This document shows positions 54,455-61,816 of a DNA stretch of 64,000 bases, one piece after another. The DNA is taken from contig JAURWS010000008.1 of assembly GCA_030654835.1 (NCBI GenBank), positions 23,099 through 87,098 of the forward strand, read 5' to 3'. The notes beneath the pieces were generated by a model. The model had not been told where the DNA came from, ran no database searches, and saw only the letters and a program-made list of their open reading frames with translations. The position numbers were made by a program, and so were the translations under genes. How positions within the stretch are numbered: position 1 is the stretch's first letter; each line of letters begins with the position of its first letter. Source of the stretch: Gammaproteobacteria bacterium. Its GTDB lineage: Bacteria; Pseudomonadota; Gammaproteobacteria; Pseudomonadales; Pseudohongiellaceae.

Positions 54455-55728
54455 GCGCTCCATTGACGGTCTGGGTGCTGCAAACCGGTGAGCCGCTGCC
54501 CACGGACAGTGGCAACCCCAGGCCCATGCGGGCCATGAACCTCGCAAAAACCCTGGTGGCCGCGGGGCACAAGGTGGTTTTGTGGAGCTCTTCTTTTTAT
54601 CACCAGGAAAAGCGCCATCGCGCCGCCGGCAATGATCGTCTCACGGTGTCACCATTGCTCGAGGTCAGGCTGATTGCAAGTCCTGGTTATCAGCGCAACA
54701 TTGGTCCTGGCCGGTTGTGGGATCACGCCGTCCTCGGCCGGAATCTGGCGAAGCTGCTAGCGGCTGAAACAACGCAGCCAGACGTCGCTTTTGTGGGCTA
54801 CCCCCCCATAGAGACCGCAGCTGTCATGACCCGCTGGCTTGCCGAACGCCATGTTCCCTGCATGGTGGACGTCAAGGACCAATGGCCCACGATCTTCACC
54901 GATCCGCTGCCGGGCTTTTTGCGGCCTGTGGGGCGAATCGCTCTTGCGCCGTATTTCCACTATGGGCGGCGCGCTTTGCGGGATGCAACGGCACTGTCGG
55001 CCATGGCCGACGGATTTTTGCAGTGGGCAGCCGGCTTTGCCGGCCGTGCCGTGCATGAGATGGACAGGGTGGTCCCCTTGACGGCCCCCAGCGGGGAGGT
55101 CTCGTCTGCCGAGCTGGCTGAGGCCGGACTCTGGTGGGATGCTTTGGGGGTGAGGAACGACGGTGGGCAGCGAATCTGTTTCATAGGCAGCCATTCGTCT
55201 GCTTTTGACATGGGGCCGGTCTTTGAAGCGGCCCGACTCACGGCGGCGGCGGGTAACAGCTGTCAATTTGTGCTGTGTGGTGAAGGTCAACACACCGCAG
55301 ACTGGCGTCGGAATGCGATGGATCTGCCCAATGTCTGTTTTCCTGGCTGGATTGACCGTGCCAAAATTGAGGCGCTGGCGCTTCGGTCAACTGCTGCACT
55401 CGCCCCTTATCGCAACAGCGACGACTTCATGATGAGCATCCCGAACAAGGTAGTAGACTCCCTGGCGCTCGGTTTGCCGGTGCTCAGTCCCTTGCGCGGC
55501 GAGGTTCGGCAATTGATCTCCGCCTCCAGCGTCGGCGTCAGTTATGGCGATGGTTCCGGCGAAACCCTGGCTGAATGCATCGCACGGCTGAAACATGAGC
55601 CCGGATTGCGGGACAGGCTTGCAGCCAATGCATTGAATTTGTTCCGGGCGCGCTTCTCATTCGACACGGTATACGGAGGCCTGGTCCGGCATCTTGAAAT
55701 CATGGCTCAACGTGCACGGCAATCATGA
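54451..55728 (+). CDS. GT4 glycosyltransferase, WbpJ-like position
   Basis: This is a 425-residue GT-B enzyme. TVWVLQTGEPLPTDSGNPRP and MRAMNLAKTLVAAGHKVVLW open it, and GRICFIGSHSSAF-like (in fact QRICFIGSHSSAFDMG), FVLCGEGQHTADW, FPGWIDRAKIEALALRS and YRNSDDFMMSIPNKVVDSLA mark the nucleotide-sugar half. The order wbpG, wbpH, wbpI, then this gene matches wbpJ in P. aeruginosa O5. Its donor is likely a HexNAc-uronic derivative, inferred from synteny alone. It is coupled by ATGA overlaps on both sides. Confidence 0.83.
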   Translation: MSAPLTVWVLQTGEPLPTDSGNPRPMRAMNLAKTLVAAGHKVVLWSSSFYHQEKRHRAAGNDRLTVSPLLEVRLIASPGYQRNIGPGRLWDHAVLGRNLAKLLAAETTQPDVAFVGYPPIETAAVMTRWLAERHVPCMVDVKDQWPTIFTDPLPGFLRPVGRIALAPYFHYGRRALRDATALSAMADGFLQWAAGFAGRAVHEMDRVVPLTAPSGEVSSAELAEAGLWWDALGVRNDGGQRICFIGSHSSAFDMGPVFEAARLTAAAGNSCQFVLCGEGQHTADWRRNAMDLPNVCFPGWIDRAKIEALALRSTAALAPYRNSDDFMMSIPNKVVDSLALGLPVLSPLRGEVRQLISASSVGVSYGDGSGETLAECIARLKHEPGLRDRLAANALNLFRARFSFDTVYGGLVRHLEIMAQRARQS

Positions 55729-56510
55729 CACTGAACGACAAACTGATTGAACGCGAGCGCTACGATGCCCGTGCCCAGTCACAACTGGCGCAAACGGTAG
55801 CTGCGGCTGAAGTGCCCTTGGGCTCGCAAACCATGGTGGCTTACCTGCGCACGCCCTATTTGGTTTACGAACAAAAGATCGCCCACCTGGTACAAGCCGG
55901 TAACCGGGTGCTTGAGCTGGGGGCGGGCGCAGGGCTTCACACGCGGGCTTTGCTGCAGACCGGGGCGCACGTCACCGCCAGCGATATTTCTCCCCATTCG
56001 CTCAGCCTGCTCCGGCAACGGTTCCAGCAAACCGCCGGAAATCTCGAGACTGCGGTAGCCGACATGGAGTGTCTACCTTTTGCCCCCGACGCCTTCGATG
56101 TCGTGGTCAGCGCAGGGAGTTTGAGTTATGGCGAGCCGCGGCTGGTAGAGGCAGAAATCAGGCGGGTACTGCGGCCGGGGGGCATGCTGCTGTGCGTCGA
56201 TTCGCTCAATCACAATCCTGTCTACCGGCTGAACCGCTGGTTACACTACCGCAGGGGGAATCGCTCACTCAGTACGCTCAAGCGGATGCCCGATTTGCGC
56301 CGCATCCAGGCGCTCGGCCAGGGCTTTGAGACGCTTGAAGTCCGGTATTTCGGCGCACTCAGTTATCTCATGCCTGTTGTGGCCCGTTTGGCGGGGGAAA
56401 ATGGCGCTCAGTCGATTTCCGACAGACTTGACCGGTGGATAGGTGTCAAACGCTCGGGATTCAAGTTTGTGCTTGTTGCCCGGGGATTGAGCAAGACTGA
56501 TTCCGTTTAG
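55725..56510 (+). CDS. Class I SAM-dependent methyltransferase (cluster copy 3)
   Basis: This is a 261-residue Methyltransf_11-type protein. NRVLELGAGAGLHTRALLQ is the SAM site near 58-76, followed by VTASDISPHSLSLL, VADMECLPFAPDAFDVVVSAGSLSYG and RRVLRPGGMLLCVDSLNH. It lies between a GT4 and an aminotransferase in a strictly collinear set, so a sugar or a carboxyl or amino group in the repeat unit is the probable acceptor. It overlaps the GT4 gene as ATGA. There is a 31-base gap before the aminotransferase, with AGGAG ahead of the latter's start. Confidence 0.83.
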   Translation: MTLNDKLIERERYDARAQSQLAQTVAAAEVPLGSQTMVAYLRTPYLVYEQKIAHLVQAGNRVLELGAGAGLHTRALLQTGAHVTASDISPHSLSLLRQRFQQTAGNLETAVADMECLPFAPDAFDVVVSAGSLSYGEPRLVEAEIRRVLRPGGMLLCVDSLNHNPVYRLNRWLHYRRGNRSLSTLKRMPDLRRIQALGQGFETLEVRYFGALSYLMPVVARLAGENGAQSISDRLDRWIGVKRSGFKFVLVARGLSKTDSV

Positions 56511-56541
56511 AGAAACCATTTCATTTTTTTGCAGGAGTTCC

Positions 56542-57648
56542 ATGAAAACCATTCCCTTCTTTCCTTATGCCGACCTGTTCAAGCGGGACGAAGCTGCGCT
56601 GACGGACATCATGATGGGCGTCTGTCGGCGCGGCGCTTACATCCTGCAGCAGGAGTGCCGTGACTTTGATGCCAATCTGGCAAAGTTCATGGGCGTGAAG
56701 CACGCGTTTGGCGTGGCCAACGGCACGGACGCCATCATCCTCGGGCTGAAGGCCGTCGGTATCGGCGCCGGCGATGAGGTCATTCTTCCGTCACACACTT
56801 ACATCGCCTCTGCAGCGTCGGTGCATTTGGTGGGCGCAACACCGGTGCTGGCCGAATGCGGCGCCGATCACATGCTGGATGCGGCGGATGTTGAAAAACG
56901 CATTACCTCCAAAACAAAAGCCATCATGCCGGTGCAAATCAATGGGCGCACCTGCGACATGGATGCGTTGAGGGCAGTCGCCGAAAAGCACGGCGTCATG
57001 ATTGTTGAGGATGCGGCGCAGGGACTGGGCTCACGTTTTAACGGGCAGTGTGCCGGCACGTTCGGCAAGTTCGGCACCATCAGTTTTTACCCTGCAAAGC
57101 TGCTGGGATGTTTTGGTGACGGTGGCGCCATCGTGACCAATGACGACGAAGTGGCCAGCCAGATCGCTTTGTTGAAGGATCACGGCCGCAATGCCGATGG
57201 CCGTGTGGTGGCCTGGGGTTACAACTCACGCTTGGACAACATGCAGGCGGCAGTGCTTGACTACAAACTGAAATCCTATCCGCAGGAAATCGAGCGGCGG
57301 CGTTCCGTCGCCGCCCGTTACCAGGCCGGATTGGGAGACCTCGCCGAACTGAGGCTGCCGCCCGCCCCCGATGCGGATGCCCGCCATTTCGATGTCTATC
57401 AGAACTACGAACTGGAGGCGGACCGCCGCGACGAGTTGCGGGCCCATCTTGACGCGCAGGGCGTGAAGACCATCATTCAATGGGCCGGAACGCCGGTCCA
57501 CCAGTTCAAGGAACTCGGCTTTACTGTCGATCTGCCAAAAACGGATGCTTTCTTCAAGCGCTGCCTGATGCTGCCTATGAATTCGGCCGTTACCGATGAA
57601 GAGGTGGACTACATCGTCAAGGTGATCCGCGGTTTTTACGGCAAGTAA
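56542..57648 (+). CDS. DegT/DnrJ/EryC1-family sugar aminotransferase
   Basis: This is a 368-residue PLP enzyme. GVANGTDAIILGLKAVGIG, LPSHTYIASAASVHLVGA, VEDAAQGLGSRFNG and the Schiff-base lysine Lys186 in FYPAKLLGCFGDGG give an intact active site. The YPAKLLG surround is closer to WbpE/ArnB-like sugar aminotransferases than the DegT at 18119. It might be the WbpE-type 3-aminotransferase, but its direct partner genes are TPP-enzyme subunits rather than WbpB or WbpD. The keto-sugar may therefore be one produced or extended by that TPP enzyme. GCAGGAG lies ahead of ATG 56542. Confidence 0.85.
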   Translation: MKTIPFFPYADLFKRDEAALTDIMMGVCRRGAYILQQECRDFDANLAKFMGVKHAFGVANGTDAIILGLKAVGIGAGDEVILPSHTYIASAASVHLVGATPVLAECGADHMLDAADVEKRITSKTKAIMPVQINGRTCDMDALRAVAEKHGVMIVEDAAQGLGSRFNGQCAGTFGKFGTISFYPAKLLGCFGDGGAIVTNDDEVASQIALLKDHGRNADGRVVAWGYNSRLDNMQAAVLDYKLKSYPQEIERRRSVAARYQAGLGDLAELRLPPAPDADARHFDVYQNYELEADRRDELRAHLDAQGVKTIIQWAGTPVHQFKELGFTVDLPKTDAFFKRCLMLPMNSAVTDEEVDYIVKVIRGFYGK

Positions 57649-57651
57649 CTC

Positions 57652-58704
57652 ATGAACGACTGGTCTCTTGGTCACCTGGCTGATCCAGCCCGGAACCAGC
57701 ATCCGATTGACGTCAGCGGGCAGGAGGTTCCAGCCTTGCTGGCCCAGTTGCGCATGATGCTGAAAATCCGCCTGGCGGAACGTTGCCTTGCCGACGGGCG
57801 TCGTGAGCGCCTTATAGGTGGCCCGGTTCATCTCGGCGTGGGGCAGGAAGCCGTGGCTGTGGGTGTGGCGGCAGAACTCCGCAAGACGGATCGGGTATTC
57901 GGCGCACACCGCTCCCATTCGCACGTGTTGTCCATGGGCTCCAGCCTGCATGGCCTGTTTGCCGAGGTCCTTGGCAAGGACACCGGGCTGTCACGCGGCA
58001 TGGGTGGCTCCATGCATCTCTGGGATCAGCCTAACGGATTTTATGGTTCGGTGCCGATTGTGTCGGGGACTGTCCCTCTCGCCGTGGGTGCAGCGCTGGC
58101 CGCCAAAATGCAGGGCGGTGGGGATGTCGGTGTGTCCTATATGGGGGATGGCGCTGTGGAGGAAGGAGTCGTTCACGAGTCGCTCAACCTTGCACGCATG
58201 CTTCAGGCCCCGGCTATTTTTGTCGTTGAGAACAATCTTTTTGCCAGCCATATGCATATTTCGCTGCGCCAGCCGAAACAGGCAACTGCGCGTTTCGCCG
58301 CAGCCAACGACATCCCTTATGAAATCGTCGACGGCAATGATGTGGTGCAGGTTCGCGCGGCCGCGGGCAGGTTGATTGGACGCGCGCGCGCAGGCGAAGG
58401 ACCGGGTTTTATTGAAGCGGTGACATACCGCTGGTACGGCCATGTGGATTGGCGTGAAGACATCGATGTGGGCGTCAATCGCAGCGCGGAGCACGTCGAT
58501 GCATGGCGCAGGCGCGACCCGATTGCGCGGCTGGTCGCTGGACTCAAGGCTGCCGGCCTGATGGATGAAGCCTGGCTCAACAGCCTGGAGGCGGACATCG
58601 GCGTCGAAGTTGCCGAGGCCTGGCAGCAGGCGCTGGCGGATCCCTATCCTCCCTTGTCTGCCATCACGTCGCGGGTGTTTGCCGATGCGGGGGTGGCGGC
58701 ATGA
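57652..58704 (+). CDS. TPP-dependent dehydrogenase E1 alpha-like subunit
   Basis: This 350-residue protein has the thiamine diphosphate-binding motif GDGAVEEGVVHESLNLA from about residue 165 ending in IFVVENNLFASH, and YRWYGHVDW near the active-site loop, which are E1 alpha features of the pyruvate and acetoin dehydrogenase family. RSHSHVLSMGS and LSRGMGGSMHLWD also match. No E2 (lipoyl) or E3 gene is present, so it is unlikely to work as a standard dehydrogenase complex. With the next gene it forms an orphan E1 that could decarboxylate a 2-ketoacid and pass the acyl unit to a sugar. It overlaps the beta gene by 4 bases. Confidence 0.85.
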   Translation: MNDWSLGHLADPARNQHPIDVSGQEVPALLAQLRMMLKIRLAERCLADGRRERLIGGPVHLGVGQEAVAVGVAAELRKTDRVFGAHRSHSHVLSMGSSLHGLFAEVLGKDTGLSRGMGGSMHLWDQPNGFYGSVPIVSGTVPLAVGAALAAKMQGGGDVGVSYMGDGAVEEGVVHESLNLARMLQAPAIFVVENNLFASHMHISLRQPKQATARFAAANDIPYEIVDGNDVVQVRAAAGRLIGRARAGEGPGFIEAVTYRWYGHVDWREDIDVGVNRSAEHVDAWRRRDPIARLVAGLKAAGLMDEAWLNSLEADIGVEVAEAWQQALADPYPPLSAITSRVFADAGVAA

Positions 58705-59696
58705 CCGGAGTGCGTTACAACTACGGCACCGCCATGCTGGCGGCTTTCGAATACCTGCTGGAAAAGTACCCCGAAGTGTTCGTGATTGGGCAGGGCTTGT
58801 GGAGCCCCTGGTACGTCGGCAACTCCATGACCGACCTGGACAAGAAGTTCGGCGCGCATCGCATCATCGATACACCTGTCTCCGAATCAGCTTGCACCGG
58901 CGCAGCCGTTGGCGCTGCGCTCGCGGGCATGAAGCCCATCGTGGTGCATCCGCGCATGGATTTCATGCTTTATGCCATGGACGCCGTGGTGAATCAGGCC
59001 GCCAAGTGGTCGCTCATGGTAGGTGGGCAGGCGGGACCGGGCTTGACGATTCGCAGCATCATCAACCGTGGGGGCGAGCAGGGCGCACAGCACTCGCAGG
59101 CCCTGCACGCCTGGTTTGCGCACGTGCCTGGTTTGCGGGTGGTCATGCCGGCCACCGTGGCCGATGCGCGGGATTTGCTGATCGCCTCGGTGCTGTGTCC
59201 CGATCCGGTGATGTTCATTGATGATCGCTGGCTTTACGATCTTGAGGCCGATTTGCCACCGGTTGTTGAGTACCCGCTGGCGCTGGAAGGGCCTCGTCGC
59301 TTGAGAGAAGGCCACGATATTACGCTGGTAGCCTCCAGCTACTCAACCCGTTTGTCGCTTGAGGCTGCGGAACAGCTGGCACAGCAGGGCATCTCAGCCG
59401 AAGTGATCGACCTGCGCGTCATCAACCCGCTGAATCTGGATTTGATCGTGGCGTCGGTCGAAAAGACTGGACGCCTCCTGGCGGTGGATGGAAGCTGGAG
59501 CCCGTGTGGCCTGGCCGGTGAGATCCTTGCCGGCGTGGCTGAGCGCGTGGCACCTGCCGCCCTGAAAAAATCCCCAGCGCGGATCACCCTGCCTTTTGCT
59601 CCGGCGCCGACGGCGTCCGTGCTGGAGAAGGCCTACTACCCCACGGCCGCAATGGTAGTGTCGCAAGCCACAAAACTGATGGACAAAGCATGTTGA
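58701..59696 (+). CDS. TPP-dependent dehydrogenase E1 beta-like (transketolase C-terminal) subunit
   Basis: This 331-residue protein has RYNYGTAMLAAFEYLLEKYP at the start, the pyrimidine-binding glutamate region DTPVSESACTGAAVGAALAG, NQAAKWSLMVGGQA, and a C-terminal transketolase domain with VASSYSTRLSLEAAEQL, VIDLRVINPLNLD and LLAVDGSWSPCGLAGEI. It pairs with the alpha subunit upstream. Compared with acetoin dehydrogenase beta it keeps the core, so an active enzyme is expected. It has no lipoyl-binding partner in the window. It overlaps the priming transferase start by 7 bases. Confidence 0.85.
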   Translation: MTGVRYNYGTAMLAAFEYLLEKYPEVFVIGQGLWSPWYVGNSMTDLDKKFGAHRIIDTPVSESACTGAAVGAALAGMKPIVVHPRMDFMLYAMDAVVNQAAKWSLMVGGQAGPGLTIRSIINRGGEQGAQHSQALHAWFAHVPGLRVVMPATVADARDLLIASVLCPDPVMFIDDRWLYDLEADLPPVVEYPLALEGPRRLREGHDITLVASSYSTRLSLEAAEQLAQQGISAEVIDLRVINPLNLDLIVASVEKTGRLLAVDGSWSPCGLAGEILAGVAERVAPAALKKSPARITLPFAPAPTASVLEKAYYPTAAMVVSQATKLMDKAC

Positions 59697-60436
59697 AAAG
59701 ATTGTTTGATGTGGTCGCCTCCGCTGCGGGGCTGATCGTGGCCAGCCCGGTGCTGCTACCGGTGATCTTTCTGGTATGGCGTCAGGACAGGCATTCGCCC
59801 TTTTACATCGCTCCGCGGGTCGGCAAAAACGACAAGCCATTCAAAATGGTCAAGTTGCGCTCCATGGTCATCAATGCAGACAAAACGGGCGTGGACTCGA
59901 CCAGTGCGAATGACAACCGCATTACCGCCGTGGGGCAATTCATTCGCCGCTACAAGCTCGACGAACTGACCCAGTTGTGGAATGTCTTCAAGGGCGACAT
60001 GAGCCTTGTCGGGCCGCGCCCGAACGTCAAGCGCGAGACGGACCTGTACACGCCCGTTGAGAGAAAACTGCTGGAGGTCAAGCCAGGCATCACCGACATT
60101 TCATCCATTGTTTTTTCCGATGAAGGCGACATCCTGAAAGACCAGGCGGATCCGGACATTGCCTACAACCAGCTGATTCGTCCGGGCAAAAGCATGCTCG
60201 GTATTCTCTATATTGAAAACCAGTCACTGTGGCTGGACATCAAGCTGTGCTTCCTGACCGTGATTGCGGTACTTTCAAGAGAGAAGGCATTGGCGGGAGT
60301 GCAGGCGGTTCTGAAAGATATCAACGCCCCAGAGGCGCTGCGTCAGCTGGCCCTGCGCCAGCAACCCCTTGTCCCACAACCTCCGCCTGGAGGCGATCGC
60401 ATCGTCACTTCCCGGGACGGCAATCCGTTCGCATGA
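59690..60436 (+). CDS. Monotopic phosphoglycosyl transferase (PglC/WcaJ-type sugar transferase)
   Basis: This is a 248-residue protein with a single N-terminal re-entrant hydrophobic helix (FDVVASAAGLIVASPVLLPV), FKMVKLRSM, the catalytic Asp-Glu dyad at 91-92 in YKLDELTQLWN, and GDMSLVGPRPN, all hallmarks of small PglC-type enzymes. It primes glycan synthesis by transferring a phospho-sugar such as diNAcBac-1-P or FucNAc-1-P to undecaprenyl phosphate. The WecA/WbpL-type enzyme at 43431 is a structurally unrelated second primer. PglC-type enzymes use UDP-diacetamidobacillosamine in several bacteria, which the WbpM-type dehydratase at 61809 could help supply. Confidence 0.9.
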   Translation: MLKRLFDVVASAAGLIVASPVLLPVIFLVWRQDRHSPFYIAPRVGKNDKPFKMVKLRSMVINADKTGVDSTSANDNRITAVGQFIRRYKLDELTQLWNVFKGDMSLVGPRPNVKRETDLYTPVERKLLEVKPGITDISSIVFSDEGDILKDQADPDIAYNQLIRPGKSMLGILYIENQSLWLDIKLCFLTVIAVLSREKALAGVQAVLKDINAPEALRQLALRQQPLVPQPPPGGDRIVTSRDGNPFA

Positions 60437-60460
60437 ATCTCCCAGGGATTCCAGATTCAG

Positions 60461-61816
60461 ATGAGTTCGAACACAAGCCGTAGTCGTCTGGTTGTCGCAT
60501 CGCTGGCTGCGGCATCCGCTGGACTTTCGGTTGCAATCATCAGTCTTTCCAAAGTTTTGCTCGTTATCACGACGCTTTTCGTTTTGTTGCGGCGCAGCAG
60601 GGGAGTGGAGCGGTTTTCCCCACTGGAGGGGATGGCGACGCCCTGGCTTGTGCTGGCGGTTTTGTTCTCGTTTGCCTGCAGCCTTTTCTGGACATCTGCC
60701 GACATGTCCGAAGCACTCGGAAGCCTGGGGAAGTATGGCAAGTTCCTTGTCATTCCGGCCTTCCTTCTTCTTGTTCGAACGCGCCGTGACGCCACATGGG
60801 TGCTGGGCGCCTTTCTCGGAGGCCAGGCCTTTGTTTTGATCAGCTCCTGGTTGCTTTTTTTCGATGTTCCTTTGATCTGGGCAACTTCAAGGGCGGCGAA
60901 AGTTTCGTATGCGGTGTTTTCCAGCTATTTGGACCAAGGCATCATGAGTGCCGTGATGGGGGCAGTTTTTTGGCATCTGCGCCTGTTGGCCCCCAACCGG
61001 CCTGCTTTTTACCTGGCCATCGCCTTGTCACTTCTGGCATTCGGCAATGTTTTTGTTGTGTTTACCGGGCGCACGGGTCATCTTGTCGGCATCGCGATGT
61101 TGTCTCTCGCCATTTTCTGGGTTTTACCGAAACGCTTCCGTATGGCTTCGCTGCTGGTGCCGCCGCTGATTTTCCTGGCGGTGTATTTGAGTTTTGACAA
61201 GGTGGGGCAACGGTTTGCAATGGTCAAGGAAGAAGTGACTGCTTATTCTGTTCGTCCGGAATCCCGGACATCATCCGGTGCCCGGTTGAACTACTGGAGA
61301 GCCTCCCTCGAGGCGATTGCCGAAAAGCCCTTGCTGGGCTATGGGGTGGGGAGCTGGAGTAAGGAGTATCAAAGAATTGAGCAGTCCAGACGCGGCAAGT
61401 CTCTTGGTGTCGGAAATCCCCATCAGGAATTTTTGCTGTGGGGGGTGCAGCTTGGCGCAGGGGGCATATTGCTTCTGGCGGCGTGGATGATCGCGGTGGG
61501 GCGTGATTTTGGCCAGGTAGATGCTCCCGTCGCCAGGGCTGGTCTGTCCGTCCTTTGGGCGCTGGTATTGTCGTGTCTGCTTAATTCGTCCCTCTACGAT
61601 GCCTATATTGGCGATTTCTTCTGCCTGTCCCTGGGTGTGCTGCTGGCTTACGGCTGGCGTGCCGGAAACGCGACCCGGGGCGGGTTTGTCCCCGGGCTGG
61701 ATGGTGCTGACAGTGGCAGGATGCACATGACGGCGGTGGGAAGTACGCAATCGCGAGCAGTGGTCAGTGAGGGAGCAGCCGGCGGCAAGAGTTGGATTGC
61801 TTTTGCGCATGCGTAG
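60461..61816 (+). CDS. O-antigen ligase/polymerase family membrane protein (Wzy_C)
   Basis: This 451-residue polytopic protein has about ten helices with a periplasmic loop. LNYWRASLEAIAEKPLLGYGVGSW and VGNPHQEFLLWGVQLGAGG form the Wzy_C signature with its conserved Arg and His. The family includes WaaL ligases, Wzy polymerases and PglL/PilO oligosaccharyltransferases, and sequence alone does not separate them. Because two other Wzy-like proteins are present, WaaL or a protein O-glycosyltransferase is favoured. ATG 60461 follows the primer gene by 24 bases. The C-terminal 50 residues are hydrophilic. Confidence 0.82.
   Translation: MSSNTSRSRLVVASLAAASAGLSVAIISLSKVLLVITTLFVLLRRSRGVERFSPLEGMATPWLVLAVLFSFACSLFWTSADMSEALGSLGKYGKFLVIPAFLLLVRTRRDATWVLGAFLGGQAFVLISSWLLFFDVPLIWATSRAAKVSYAVFSSYLDQGIMSAVMGAVFWHLRLLAPNRPAFYLAIALSLLAFGNVFVVFTGRTGHLVGIAMLSLAIFWVLPKRFRMASLLVPPLIFLAVYLSFDKVGQRFAMVKEEVTAYSVRPESRTSSGARLNYWRASLEAIAEKPLLGYGVGSWSKEYQRIEQSRRGKSLGVGNPHQEFLLWGVQLGAGGILLLAAWMIAVGRDFGQVDAPVARAGLSVLWALVLSCLLNSSLYDAYIGDFFCLSLGVLLAYGWRAGNATRGGFVPGLDGADSGRMHMTAVGSTQSRAVVSEGAAGGKSWIAFAHA

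Noticed and set aside
57652..59696. Part of a pyruvate or acetoin dehydrogenase operon
   Set aside because: No lipoyl E2 or FAD-dependent E3 gene is present, and the flanks are a sugar aminotransferase and a priming glycosyltransferase overlapping the E1 beta gene.
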